NCBI GenBank assembly: GCA_032622095.1
Contig: CP136069.1
Coordinates: 165,718,394 to 165,782,393, forward strand
From: Siphonodentalium dalli
Taxonomy: Eukaryota > Mollusca > Scaphopoda > Gadilida > Siphonodentaliidae
DNA length: 64,000 nt
Direction: 5' to 3'
A program made the translations under genes and the position numbers. Under the pieces are notes generated by a model, which was not told the origin of the DNA, did no database searches, and worked only from the letters and a program-made list of their open reading frames with translations. This document shows positions 8,028 through 17,273 of this stretch, piece by piece (the first letter of the stretch is position 1; every line of letters starts with the position of its first letter).

Positions 8028-11000
8028 GAAATGGAAACTGATGAGGCAGAAAGTGAAGAGAGCGATATGGAAACTGATGAGGCAGAAAGTGAAGAGAGCG
8101 ATATGGAAACTGATGAGGCAGAAAGTGAAGAGAGCGATATGGAAACTAATGGAGGCGAAAGTGAAGAAAGTTCTAGTGATGGTCAGATTGGACGCGGTCG
8201 AAGACAGAATAGAGAAATTGGTGGGAAGAGAAAGAGAAGTCTGGCTAGAGAGCGTGTTGTGTTCAATCCAACAAAATATTTCAAATTGGAGCTGAACTCG
8301 GAGAAATTTTCCAGAAAATTTAAATCAGCATCACGACAATTTGGTGTGAAATTCGAGAAATTTACAGATCCAATCGAAAACATTCCAGAGATATTTGAGA
8401 AGTTGACAGAAGAATTGAAACAGAAATGTTCAGCAAATGAGAAGACAAGAATCAGAGTTACGATAAATCATCCAGGACTTGATATGAACATTTTCATTCC
8501 ATTCACAAAAGCCAGTGAATTGAATGGTGAGACACTCATGGATAATATTCAAAATGTGGTTCAATCAAATGCAGACTTTACAATTCATGACGGTGCACTC
8601 AATTTCGAAATCTTCGTTACAGATATTCCGGAAGGTGGTACACGACACTCACTACATTATGGACCATTTGCAGACAAGAACAAGCTTACAAAAGTGAAAA
8701 GAAGTATTGTCCGGATTGAAAATGCTGATGATGTTATGTGTATGGCAAGATCTATTGTCGTCGGAATGTGTAAGGCAGATAGTGATGGATCTGCGTGCTG
8801 GTCAAAGAAATGGAAAAGAATAAGACAATCAATATACACAGCACAAACAGATGCAGCAAAAAATCTACTCAACCGTGCTGGTATTCCACACGATACAGTT
8901 TGCAGTATCAATGAGTTCCACAAGATTCAAGAAATATTGTATCCAGAATATGTTGTGAAAATTCACAATGAATTTGCTGGCGCTGGATTTCTATTTGAAC
9001 CTGCAGAAATGTGTTCGGAGAGCAAATGTGTACACATCTACTACAACAACAATCACTTCGACACCATAACATCAATCAAAGGATTTCTAGGCACCAGCTA
9101 CTACTGCGAATTCTGTGACATTGGATTCAAAAGTCGTGGCGATCATCGATGCAGATTTGTTTGTGCATGCTGGTCATTGACACAGTGTAATTTCACAAAT
9201 TTGGTGAAGTGTAGAACGTGTCGACGATCATTCAGAAGTAAATCTTGTTTCGACAACCATTTGAAGACGGAAGGAAAACAGAAAAGAAAAATATGTGATT
9301 TGGTTCAACTATGCAACATTTGTGATGAAGAATTTCTCATCAATAAATCAAACAGACATATATGTGCGGGGTTGAAGAAATGCAAACATTGCAAAGAAAT
9401 CGTTGAAGCAGATCACAGGTGCTACATTCCAAAATATGAATCACCGGAAAAGAAACCTGCAAAGATTCCATATGTATTCTTTGACTTTGAATGCAGACAA
9501 GACACAGGTGTTCATATTCCAAACTTCTGTGTTGCACATACCGCTTGTGGAGATTGCATGTGCAAACCAATCGAAGAAAAATGTGAAACATGCGGACCGG
9601 ATTCCAGAGAATTTGTATTCAAGGGTGACAACGTTTTAACAGACTTCACAAACTGGTTATTCCATCAAGATCACAAAGGATGTGTTGCAATAGCACATAA
9701 TGCTCAGGGGTACGATGCACAGTTTCTATTTCAAGCACTCATACAAAGTGGAATTCATAAACCAGAACTGATCATGAATGGAAACAAAATTCTCAGTTTA
9801 AAATGCAACAGCGTGAAAGTTATTGATTCTCTGAGTTTTCTGATGATGCCGCTTTCAAAATTTCCACAAACTTTTCAGCTGAATGAGATGGCAAAAGGAC
9901 ACTTTCCACATTGGGCGAATTCACCAAAGTTTCAAAATTACATTGGACATTACTTGGCTTCTGATTACTACAAACCAGACATGATGAGCGTGGAAAATCG
10001 AGAGAAATTCTTTGAATGGTACAATGAGAAAATAGAAAATTATGCGATATTCAACTTCCAAGAAGAGATAGAGAAGTACTGCAAATCAGACGTGGATATT
10101 CTTCGCCGTGGATGTGGAAAATTCAGGAAATACATATTGGAAACAGAACAGATTGACCCGTTCATTGAGTCAATAACATTGGCACAAGTTTGCAATTTGG
10201 CATGGAGGAAGAATTCAATGCCAGAGAAAACAATTGGAATCATTCCAGATGGTGGATACCCATGTGCTAAAAACTATTCCATGAAAGCGATACGTTGGCT
10301 TCAACATATATCATTGTCACGTATGATAACAATCAAGCATGCTTTGAATGGAGGAGAAATCAAGATTGGTGGACACTACGTCGATGGATATGAGGAAGCC
10401 ACAAGAACAGTTTTTGAGATGAATGGATGTCTGTTTCATGGATGTCCAAAATGTTACAACAACAGACAATACAAGAATCCCTATACGATGCTCACCATGG
10501 AAGAATTATATACAAGAACCCAACAGAAGAAAGATGAACTGGAAAGTCTTGGTTACAGAGTTGAATCAATTTGGGAGCATCAGATCGACGAAAGAATGAA
10601 ATCGGATGTGAAATTCAAACAACAAATGGAATCTTTCTACAAACATCGAGACCCCATTTTGCCAAGAGAAGCATTGTTTGGTGGACGTACAAATGCCATC
10701 AAATTGTACGAGGAAATTGATCAAGATTCCACAAAAGAAATCAAGTTCATCGATGTGTGTTCGTTGTATCCATTTTGCAACAAATATAAATTCTACCCTG
10801 TTGGACATCCAGAAATTTTGAGCCAAGAGCAGATCGATCAAGAACACATTAGAGACTATGCGGGGCTTGTTAAATGTACAATTTTACCATCATCGAAATT
10901 GTATATTCCAGTTCTACCGATTCATTGTAACAATAAAATGGTTTTTACTCTGTGCAACACTTGTGCCATCAATGAGAACGAGGCATGTAACCATTCAGAA

Positions 11001-12005
11001 GAAGATCGAGCTATAACCGGAGTGTGGACCACGCCAGAATTATTCAAAGCAATGGATGTTGGCTACAAAATACTTGATGTGTACCAAATTTGGCATTGGA
11101 CAGATTGGACAGATGAAATATACAAATCCTATATCGATAAACATCTAAAGATCAAACAGGAATGTAGTGGTTATCCATTTGGTGTTGAGACAGAAGAACA
11201 GAAACAAAAGTTTGTACAGGATTATTATGCAGCTGAGGGTATAGAATTGGAGAACATCGAGAAGAATCCAGGAAAACGTCAAATATCTAAAATTATGATT
11301 AATTGTATATGGGGTAAGAATGCACAAAGAAATCTTATGTCAAAAACAGAGTATGTGGATAAACCATCACGTTATTTTGAATTGCTTACTAGTAACAATA
11401 TAATTGTTCAAAATGTTACACTTCTTGATGGTGACAAATTCATTCTGGTAAATTATGTTGACATCTTAGATAATATTGAACCTCATCATTCAGCAAATGT
11501 TGTTGTTGCTTCTTTTGTTACAGCGTATGCAAGATTACAATTGTATAAAGTTTTAGAAAAACTTGGAGATAGAGTGCTGTATTTTGATACAGACAGCTGT
11601 ATGTATGTCAGTGATCCATCAAAGAAGAACATCAAAACTATCGAAGGAAGATTGGGGAAATGGAGCGACGAACATCCAGATGCAAAGATTGTCAAATTTG
11701 TTGGACTTGGGCCAAAGAACTACGGATATGAATACATCAAAGATGGGAGAAGATACACCAAATGTAAGGTAAAAGGTATCACTCTTGATTACAGCACAAG
11801 TCAAAAAGTTAATTTTGAAACAATGGTACAATGTGTTAATGATCGTGAAAATTTCAAAACTGTTGTTGAGTATCCTTCCAGAATTAAAAGACAAAAGAAC
11901 CATCAATTGATTAGTGAGTGTCAAACCAAAACTTTCAGATCGGTGTACACAAAACGAAAACTCGTCAATGGTATTCATACATACCCATACGGATGGAGAT
12001 GTTGA
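7932..12005 (+). CDS. POLB: Protein-primed family B DNA polymerase (pPolB)
   Basis: 1357 aa, normal for Polintons. The N-terminus carries 32 residues shared with the zinc-knuckle gene, then about four 12-residue acidic repeats (EMETDEAESEES type, residues 33-80; 36-bp DNA repeats). A Cys/His-rich segment lies at about 390-505. Exonuclease motifs: ExoI DFE at 518-520, ExoII with N590 and D595 (HNAQGYD), ExoIII YCKSD at 716-720. Polymerase motifs: A, DVCSLYP at 941-947; B, K1120 to G1128 (KIMINCIWG); C, YFDTDS at 1217-1222. All catalytic acids are present, so both activities look intact. It would replicate the linear element from protein-primed ends; the priming domain is not obvious but should lie N-terminal. 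Confidence 0.96.
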   Translation: MFKRIKRPVSDDSASEEDIVRKRPRPAVIEESEMETDEAESEESDMETDEAESEESDMETDEAESEESDMETNGGESEESSSDGQIGRGRRQNREIGGKRKRSLARERVVFNPTKYFKLELNSEKFSRKFKSASRQFGVKFEKFTDPIENIPEIFEKLTEELKQKCSANEKTRIRVTINHPGLDMNIFIPFTKASELNGETLMDNIQNVVQSNADFTIHDGALNFEIFVTDIPEGGTRHSLHYGPFADKNKLTKVKRSIVRIENADDVMCMARSIVVGMCKADSDGSACWSKKWKRIRQSIYTAQTDAAKNLLNRAGIPHDTVCSINEFHKIQEILYPEYVVKIHNEFAGAGFLFEPAEMCSESKCVHIYYNNNHFDTITSIKGFLGTSYYCEFCDIGFKSRGDHRCRFVCACWSLTQCNFTNLVKCRTCRRSFRSKSCFDNHLKTEGKQKRKICDLVQLCNICDEEFLINKSNRHICAGLKKCKHCKEIVEADHRCYIPKYESPEKKPAKIPYVFFDFECRQDTGVHIPNFCVAHTACGDCMCKPIEEKCETCGPDSREFVFKGDNVLTDFTNWLFHQDHKGCVAIAHNAQGYDAQFLFQALIQSGIHKPELIMNGNKILSLKCNSVKVIDSLSFLMMPLSKFPQTFQLNEMAKGHFPHWANSPKFQNYIGHYLASDYYKPDMMSVENREKFFEWYNEKIENYAIFNFQEEIEKYCKSDVDILRRGCGKFRKYILETEQIDPFIESITLAQVCNLAWRKNSMPEKTIGIIPDGGYPCAKNYSMKAIRWLQHISLSRMITIKHALNGGEIKIGGHYVDGYEEATRTVFEMNGCLFHGCPKCYNNRQYKNPYTMLTMEELYTRTQQKKDELESLGYRVESIWEHQIDERMKSDVKFKQQMESFYKHRDPILPREALFGGRTNAIKLYEEIDQDSTKEIKFIDVCSLYPFCNKYKFYPVGHPEILSQEQIDQEHIRDYAGLVKCTILPSSKLYIPVLPIHCNNKMVFTLCNTCAINENEACNHSEEDRAITGVWTTPELFKAMDVGYKILDVYQIWHWTDWTDEIYKSYIDKHLKIKQECSGYPFGVETEEQKQKFVQDYYAAEGIELENIEKNPGKRQISKIMINCIWGKNAQRNLMSKTEYVDKPSRYFELLTSNNIIVQNVTLLDGDKFILVNYVDILDNIEPHHSANVVVASFVTAYARLQLYKVLEKLGDRVLYFDTDSCMYVSDPSKKNIKTIEGRLGKWSDEHPDAKIVKFVGLGPKNYGYEYIKDGRRYTKCKVKGITLDYSTSQKVNFETMVQCVNDRENFKTVVEYPSRIKRQKNHQLISECQTKTFRSVYTKRKLVNGIHTYPYGWRC

Positions 12006-12021
12006 GTCATTTCATGTCAAG

Positions 12022-12528
12022 ATGTTGGCAGGAGTAGTACCTCCAGAAATTGCTGAGAAGATTTATGGATATTTGGTGGCACAGTCAACGCTTATTCCAG
12101 AGATAAAGAAGGAATTACAAGAAGTCTGGTTTGAAAGAGAAAAGAAAGCAATACTACGATGTTGTGATGTCGGCGAATGTTTACAGAGATTGGCCTATCT
12201 TGAGTCAAGTATATCTTCTCATTTCTCTCAAAAATATATTGAATCATTTATTAAATTCAAAACATTTTTTCTCATTGAAAAAATATCTGATTTTTGGACA
12301 TTTGGTGCTGATCAACACCATTTAGATTTAGATTTAGGAACTTTTGATGAACATGACTATATTCATTATACAAAGTATGATGATCATTTACCTCTTGATG
12401 GGGGAACTTTTGAATCAGTTCCTAGGATCTATGGGTATTTGTTAACAAAAAAATGTCAACATATGCAAAAATTAAAAACATTTTGGGGGATGATTTTTTT
12501 ATTTACAGAACAAAGCACAGAAGAATAG
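12022..12528 (+). CDS. Unknown protein, 3' end probably frame-broken
   Basis: 168 aa from the ATG at 12022, 16 nt after the polymerase stop; the same frame is open back to 11914 inside the polymerase gene, which I discount. The N-terminus is MLAGVVPPEIAEKIYGYL, the middle is helical and charged, and residues about 110-140 are rich in Asp and His. The last ~25 codons after the A-run at 12447-12453 look unlike coding sequence. The -1 frame at that point continues as a well-formed reading frame to 12617 (next entry). Either this copy has lost one base in the homopolymer, or a -1 ribosomal frameshift is used (A AAA AAA is a slippery heptamer in the right phase). The function is unknown. Confidence 0.55.
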   Translation: MLAGVVPPEIAEKIYGYLVAQSTLIPEIKKELQEVWFEREKKAILRCCDVGECLQRLAYLESSISSHFSQKYIESFIKFKTFFLIEKISDFWTFGADQHHLDLDLGTFDEHDYIHYTKYDDHLPLDGGTFESVPRIYGYLLTKKCQHMQKLKTFWGMIFLFTEQSTEE

Positions 12529-12617
12529 AAGACTATGATGATTGGATTATTGAAATGTATGGAAATATTTACAGCTTTGGAGATTTCTCTTTAAGAACTA
12601 AATTCACACGTCGTTAA
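12453..12617 (+). CDS. Short overlapping frame, likely 3' part of previous gene
   Basis: 54 aa from the ATG at 12453, which lies within the A-run, to TAA at 12617; it overlaps the previous gene by 76 nt in the -1 frame. The composition is protein-like, with charged and aromatic residues (IEDYDDWIIEMYGNIYSFGD). Three readings are possible: an independent small gene, the real C-terminus of the preceding protein after a frameshift, or a second exon. For the last, GTATTTGTT near 12434 and TTTATTTACAG ending about 12509 could act as splice sites and would keep frame. I cannot decide between them. The packaging ATPase starts 33 nt downstream. Confidence 0.5.
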   Translation: MSTYAKIKNILGDDFFIYRTKHRRIEDYDDWIIEMYGNIYSFGDFSLRTKFTRR

Positions 12618-12650
12618 GTTCACTCTCTGATTAGACATCAAAGTGACAAC

Positions 12651-13301
12651 ATGGAAGAATCTTTACTTTTCCAACATCCGTGTAATTTCTTTATCAGCGG
12701 ACCTAGTGGATCAGGTAAAACAGAATTTGTTAAAAAAGTTATTGAATTTAAACACGATTTATTCCAAACACCACCAAAGAAAATAGTTTGGTGTTACAAA
12801 GAATGGCAAGACACATACAATCGTATAAAAGAAATTGATAACGTTAAGTTTATCGATGGTATTCCAGACGATGATGAGGAAATTGTATCAGATAAATCAT
12901 TTCCTCATCTTGTTGTTTTCGATGACATGATGGGGGAACAAGATGAAGACAAAATAATGCTTTGGTTTACTAGAAAAGGTCATCATCGAAATGCTTCAAT
13001 AATTTACATTACTCAAAACATGTTCCAAAAATCAAAAAGTAGCAGAACTATAAGTTTGAATGCACACTACATGGTTTTATTTCAAAGCGTTCGAGATAAA
13101 AATCAAATAAAAGTTTTGGCTCATCAAATGCAAACCAATCATTTGAAACAAGCATACGAAGATGCAACTTCAATAAATCATGGATATATTTTAGTAGATT
13201 TTCATCCTAGAACAGAAAATTATTTGCGAATTAGAACTGATATTTTCCATAAATGGTTGACAGCTAATGACCGAGGTCCTGTCATATATTCAAAAGTATA
13301 A
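12651..13301 (+). CDS. ATP: FtsK/HerA-type genome-packaging ATPase
   Basis: 216 aa, the usual size for the Polinton/adintovirus packaging ATPase. Walker A is GPSGSGKT at residues 17-24. Walker B is LVVFDD at 87-92, followed by a sensor strand IIYITQN at 117-123. In the family this enzyme pumps the genome into the preformed capsid. The ATG has a favourable context (CAACATGG). The gene lies between the unknown gene(s) and the basic protein genes on the same strand, as in other Polintons. Confidence 0.92.
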   Translation: MEESLLFQHPCNFFISGPSGSGKTEFVKKVIEFKHDLFQTPPKKIVWCYKEWQDTYNRIKEIDNVKFIDGIPDDDEEIVSDKSFPHLVVFDDMMGEQDEDKIMLWFTRKGHHRNASIIYITQNMFQKSKSSRTISLNAHYMVLFQSVRDKNQIKVLAHQMQTNHLKQAYEDATSINHGYILVDFHPRTENYLRIRTDIFHKWLTANDRGPVIYSKV

Positions 13302-13335
13302 ATTCAGTTGTTGTTATTTTTTTCATTTTAGAACC

Positions 13336-13923
13336 ATGTCGTCCACCGAGATGTTTAGTCGTGATGAACTGTCACAAATTATAAATTTCTTCACTTTTGC
13401 AGCTGAATTATTTCTTGAAAATGATTGGAAATTACCATCACAGACAAAAAAGTTTTTTCAGAGAAATAAAAATGTTCTTAAAAAAATCTCTGATCGATCA
13501 ACTGATATGGAAACAAAACGCAAATTAATTTTACAACGAGGTGGTAGTGGGTTTCTTGGAGGAGTTTTAATTAGAAGTCTTTTGAAAAATTCATTTGAAC
13601 AAACTGGTAGACAATCTAAAAGTAAATCAAAGGTTTCTCCAAAACGTTCAAAGATTACTCGGAAGCAAACACAACAAAGAGGTAATCAAAAAGAATCTAA
13701 ACGTAAAACAAAGCTTTCTCTAAATCATTCAAAGTTTACACCGATGCAAACTCAACAAAATCAACATTCTAAATTTACACCTATACCTTCTCAGCAGAAC
13801 CCTCAACATCAACCGTTACAAAAAAAACCAGTTATTGATCTTGAATTTTCAAAATTTATGCCGTTGTCTGATGCATCGAAATCTGCATTCGAAGCTTTAG
13901 AATGGTTCAATCCGAAAAGATAA
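13336..13923 (+). CDS. Basic virion-type protein with Gly-rich motif
   Basis: 195 aa from the ATG at 13336 (ACCATGTC, good context); the open frame reaches back to 13267, overlapping the ATPase, but that part looks non-coding. An N-terminal helical region is followed by RGGSGFLGGVLIRSLLKN (residues 68-85), a Gly-hydrophobic segment seen in small adenovirus/adintovirus core or membrane-active proteins. A Lys/Arg/Ser-rich tail with Gln-rich repeats (SKFTPMQTQQ, SKFTPIPSQQ) follows. I infer a DNA-condensing or virion interior protein. It has no catalytic motif. Confidence 0.55.
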   Translation: MSSTEMFSRDELSQIINFFTFAAELFLENDWKLPSQTKKFFQRNKNVLKKISDRSTDMETKRKLILQRGGSGFLGGVLIRSLLKNSFEQTGRQSKSKSKVSPKRSKITRKQTQQRGNQKESKRKTKLSLNHSKFTPMQTQQNQHSKFTPIPSQQNPQHQPLQKKPVIDLEFSKFMPLSDASKSAFEALEWFNPKR

Positions 13924-13979
13924 AAGATGAAACATATAATTTTTCTGCTCATTTTGAGACAACTACTTAGACTGTGAAG

Positions 13980-14342
13980 ATGCCTTCAAAAACTAAGAGC
14001 CGGAAAGCACCGCTGATAAAAAAATATGGTGAGTTGATTGTTGCAATGAGTAAAGTTCCATCTGCATATAAAAAGAAAATGATCAACGATGCTCCGAAAC
14101 AAGTGATGGATTGCATTTCAGAATGTTGTCAAAATCTTTTAAAAGGTAATGTAAAACTGAATGAAGCTCAGAACCGCAAGTTACATTCGAAGCGTAAACA
14201 TATCAGATATCTTGCAGACAAGAACAAACCTTTGCAACAAAAGAAGAAAATTTTGAATCAAAAAGGTGGCTTTTTACCATTATTATTTCTTGCTCCATTG
14301 ATTAGCAAAACATTAGGTGCAGTTGTTAAAAATATTTTGTAA
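13980..14342 (+). CDS. Basic protein with hydrophobic Gly-Phe tail (pX-like)
   Basis: 120 aa from the ATG at 13980. The N-terminal ~95 residues are very basic. The C-terminus begins QKGGFLPLLFLAPLISK and ends in a hydrophobic amphipathic helix. This layout, basic body plus GGF-hydrophobic tail, recurs in Polintons and adintoviruses and has been compared with adenovirus core/membrane-active proteins. That assignment is from memory of the group and not a search. The gene starts 57 nt after the previous stop. Confidence 0.55.
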   Translation: MPSKTKSRKAPLIKKYGELIVAMSKVPSAYKKKMINDAPKQVMDCISECCQNLLKGNVKLNEAQNRKLHSKRKHIRYLADKNKPLQQKKKILNQKGGFLPLLFLAPLISKTLGAVVKNIL

Positions 14343-14362
14343 AAACTAAATCTCAAATAAAT

Positions 14363-15070
14363 ATGAAGAAAATGGTTATTGTACCATTCAGAATGTTGGA
14401 AGATTTCAAACAATGGGAAATGTCAGAAATGAATAAACCTCAATTACCTCCTGATCCTGCAATTTCAAATGTTTCAGATTCTTACAAAGAATTGAAATCA
14501 GTTTATGATAAAAATATTTCTGAATCAGAAAAGTCACAGTTATTTGGAGAAAATTTGTACAAATTGAAAACTTCACAAAAATCTTTAAATTCAAAATTCA
14601 GATTACCTGAACAAAAGTTATCTGAAAACTTTGGGAAAATGAGTGACCATATATTGGAAAGTGTGCCATCTAAATTTCGTGGTAAAGCACAACAAATTTT
14701 ATCATTGTTGTCAACTAATCCTAAACTTAGATGGGATGATCGTGGACAATTAATTTATGGAACAGAAACAGTTACTGGATCAAATATAATTGATTTGATA
14801 AACGATGTTGTTCGTCACCGAAAAGGTTTTAACCCAGTTGGTTATGAAACATTCCTACGTGGATTGGGGGAACTTAATATACCACAAGATTATGTAGGTA
14901 ACAGGGATCGATGGCTGTGGATGCAAAGACATTTAAAAGGTCACACTGGTGATGAGTTTCATACACCTCATGCAACTCCTATCAGTGGCAAGTCAAGAAA
15001 ACGTTCAGTTGATATTTTAACACCAGAAACCAGAAAAACTATTTTGAAAGGATGGTCCTCACTTACATAA
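14363..15070 (+). CDS. Conserved Polinton protein of unknown function
   Basis: 235 aa. It opens with a PFRMLEDF segment, then helices, then a block at about 121-185 (RWDDRGQLIYG, GSNIIDLINDVVRH, GYETFLRGLGELNIPQ) that I recognise from many uncharacterised Polinton/adintovirus proteins. No catalytic motif is visible. Its last 19 nt overlap the integrase start. A C-terminal basic patch (SGKSRKRS) lies near the end. An AATAAA at 14355 just before its ATG probably arises by chance. Confidence 0.6.
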   Translation: MKKMVIVPFRMLEDFKQWEMSEMNKPQLPPDPAISNVSDSYKELKSVYDKNISESEKSQLFGENLYKLKTSQKSLNSKFRLPEQKLSENFGKMSDHILESVPSKFRGKAQQILSLLSTNPKLRWDDRGQLIYGTETVTGSNIIDLINDVVRHRKGFNPVGYETFLRGLGELNIPQDYVGNRDRWLWMQRHLKGHTGDEFHTPHATPISGKSRKRSVDILTPETRKTILKGWSSLT

Positions 15071-16146
15071 AATTTGACAAACTTCTAACTGAAATTTACT
15101 ACAATCCAAAAGAAGTTGGTGGTTTCAGTGGAGCAAATCAACTTTTTAAAAATGCAAAAGAAACAAATAACAAAATTAAACTTTCAGATGTTAAAAAATG
15201 GTTACAATGGCAAAAAACATATACTTTGCACAAACCAATTGTTCGGAAATTTCGCAGACGTAAAACTATTGTTGCAGGAATTGATATTCAGTGGCAAGCT
15301 GATCTGGCAGATTTGCAAACTTTGCAAAAGCACAATGACAATTACAGATATTTACTTTGTGTTATTGATGTGTTCTCAAAATTTGCATGGGTTGAAAAAA
15401 TTAAAGATAAAACTGGTAAAACTTTAGTTAAAACATTTCAGAAAATTCTAAAATCATCAAAACGAAAACCAGCTTCATTTCAATCTGACAAAGGTTCAGA
15501 ATTCAAAAATAAATTATTTTTACAATTTTTGAAATCTAAGAAAATTCATTTTTTCACAACAGAGAATCCAGAGACAAAAGCAAGTATAGTTGAACGTTTT
15601 CAACGGACATTGAAAACAAAGATGTGGAAATATTTTACACATAATCAAACTTTGAAATACGTTGATGTTTTGCACGATTTTGTGAATTCTTACAACAAAA
15701 GTTTTCATAGAAGTATTAAGATGGCACCAGTTTTAGTAACTCGAGAAAATGAAATTGAAGTTTCCAGAAATCTTTATGGAAAGTTAAAAACGAAAAAAGA
15801 TAAGATGTTGAAAGTTGGAGATTTTGTTAGAATAAATAAAACAAAGAGAACTTTTGATAAAGGATATCTTCCAAATTGGACAAAAGAAATTTTCAAAATT
15901 AATAGAGTTTGTAAAAGTACACCATTAACTTACAAATTAGTAGATTTAGATGGTGAAAACATCGCAGGATCATTTTATGGTAAAGAAATTCAACATATAA
16001 AAGATAATAAAGTTTACGAAATTGAATCAGTTGTTGGTAAACGTTCAAGAAAAGTTGCTGGTAAATCAGTTAGAGAAATTAAAGTTCATTGGGCTGGTTA
16101 TCCTAAAAAATTTGACAGTTGGATACCTGCCACAAATTTGGTATAA
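15052..16146 (+). CDS. INT: Retrovirus-like integrase with C-terminal chromodomain
   Basis: 364 aa. The catalytic DDE core is D84 (WQADLADL), D146 (SFQSDKGSEF) and E181 (TKASIVERFQRT), with 34 residues between the second Asp and the Glu, the normal DD35E spacing. The C-terminal ~45 residues (KVHWAGYPKKFDSWIPATNLV at the end) form a chromodomain, which in Polintons and chromoviruses is thought to direct insertion to particular chromatin. The enzyme makes the 6-bp staggered cut that leaves the duplication seen at both ends. The start overlaps the previous gene by 19 nt. Confidence 0.94.
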   Translation: MVLTYIKFDKLLTEIYYNPKEVGGFSGANQLFKNAKETNNKIKLSDVKKWLQWQKTYTLHKPIVRKFRRRKTIVAGIDIQWQADLADLQTLQKHNDNYRYLLCVIDVFSKFAWVEKIKDKTGKTLVKTFQKILKSSKRKPASFQSDKGSEFKNKLFLQFLKSKKIHFFTTENPETKASIVERFQRTLKTKMWKYFTHNQTLKYVDVLHDFVNSYNKSFHRSIKMAPVLVTRENEIEVSRNLYGKLKTKKDKMLKVGDFVRINKTKRTFDKGYLPNWTKEIFKINRVCKSTPLTYKLVDLDGENIAGSFYGKEIQHIKDNKVYEIESVVGKRSRKVAGKSVREIKVHWAGYPKKFDSWIPATNLV

Positions 16147-16156
16147 AACTTTTAAC

Positions 16157-16420
16157 ATGTCTCAAAATGGTTCAGTTGGTCTCGATGCTCCATCACAATT
16201 TCAAATCTGTGGAGAAAAAATTGCAAAAAATCAAGTAACATATTTTACACAAATTATTATAATTGTTGGTATAATCGCTACAGCAATTGTTCATTTAAGT
16301 TTACAAAGTGAAAATAACGAACTGTGGTTAATTTTACTCAGTAGTTCTTTGGGGTACATTTTACCAACACCGCGTTTGAAATATTTGAAAAATCAGTCGG
16401 CAGAAATTTTGAAAGTATGA
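16157..16420 (+). CDS. Small two-TM membrane protein
   Basis: 87 aa from the ATG at 16157, 10 nt after the integrase stop. It has two hydrophobic segments at residues about 30-49 and 56-70, the second ending in GYILPTP, a motif I recall in small Polinton/adintovirus membrane proteins. Its stop overlaps the next ATG by 4 nt (ATGA). The function is unknown; a virion or host-membrane role is inference. Confidence 0.65.
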   Translation: MSQNGSVGLDAPSQFQICGEKIAKNQVTYFTQIIIIVGIIATAIVHLSLQSENNELWLILLSSSLGYILPTPRLKYLKNQSAEILKV

Positions 16421-17268
16421 ATCCTTTCTACATTACAATTCCGAGCGACAGTTCGATGGTAATGTATCCAAACAATACTCAATGTTGTTTTACTGTACAA
16501 TTACCAAAACCAGTTCAAATTGATAAAGAAAAATGGGAAGTTGCATTAGCCGAACTGATAACACCTTCAGAAACATACAATGTTACAGGGGATTCGTGTA
16601 AATTCAATTTGATTACAACTGATGCAATATTACTGTCTGTTCTTCAAAATCGTTTTGAAGAAAAGATATTTAGGAGACCTGATGGCGTTCATGCACTTGA
16701 AATACAGATACAAAATGGTTCGTATACCTCTGCGACAGATTTAGTTGATACAATGCAAGATGTAATTGATGAAACACTTCGAGAAGCAATGCAAAACGAA
16801 TACGGATTTCACATCGGGTACTCAAAAGGTACAAAACGTGTGAAAATTATTCGCAAGAGTTTAAGTAACACAAAACTAGGAATTGAATTACCACAATGTC
16901 TTTTGCACAAGTTGGGTTACAAAACTGAAAACGCTTCTGAAGATTTTTATTCAAATAATAGATTTCCGTTTGGTGTAGATTTGAATGTTGGTCATAATCT
17001 AATGTTTGTTTATTCTGATATTGCCGATTACACATTTGTTGGAAATGTTGAAGTACAAATTTTACGAGTTGTTTCTTTCAGAAGTAAAAGAGATATCGAC
17101 GGATTACATGTAAAACATGAATTTTTAAATTTACATTATGTTCCAGTTTCAAAGTCATACTTTGACAAAATTAGTGTAAATATAAGTGGCGACACAGGAA
17201 AATCAATTCAGTTTATCGGTGGTAAGTCTTTGGTGAAGCTACATTTCAGAAAACGAGAGGAGTTCTAA
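16417..17268 (+). CDS. PX: Minor capsid (penton) protein
   Basis: 283 aa. The opening MNPFYITIPSDSSMVMYP, then a strand-rich QLPKPVQI and EKWEVALAELITP pattern, matches the single jelly-roll minor capsid protein of Polintons (the protein called PX in older annotations), which forms the fivefold penton. Its place directly upstream of a small basic protein and the major capsid gene is the usual Polinton order. It starts within the stop codon of the membrane protein gene. Confidence 0.85.
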   Translation: MNPFYITIPSDSSMVMYPNNTQCCFTVQLPKPVQIDKEKWEVALAELITPSETYNVTGDSCKFNLITTDAILLSVLQNRFEEKIFRRPDGVHALEIQIQNGSYTSATDLVDTMQDVIDETLREAMQNEYGFHIGYSKGTKRVKIIRKSLSNTKLGIELPQCLLHKLGYKTENASEDFYSNNRFPFGVDLNVGHNLMFVYSDIADYTFVGNVEVQILRVVSFRSKRDIDGLHVKHEFLNLHYVPVSKSYFDKISVNISGDTGKSIQFIGGKSLVKLHFRKREEF

Positions 17269-17273
17269 AAACA

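Noticed and set aside
11619-11978. 119-codon minus-strand frame inside the polymerase gene
   Set aside because: A shadow of a strongly supported gene, with no features of its own.
13267-13335. 23-codon N-terminal extension of the basic protein at 13336
   Set aside because: It overlaps the packaging ATPase, has non-coding-like composition, and the ATG at 13336 has a better context.
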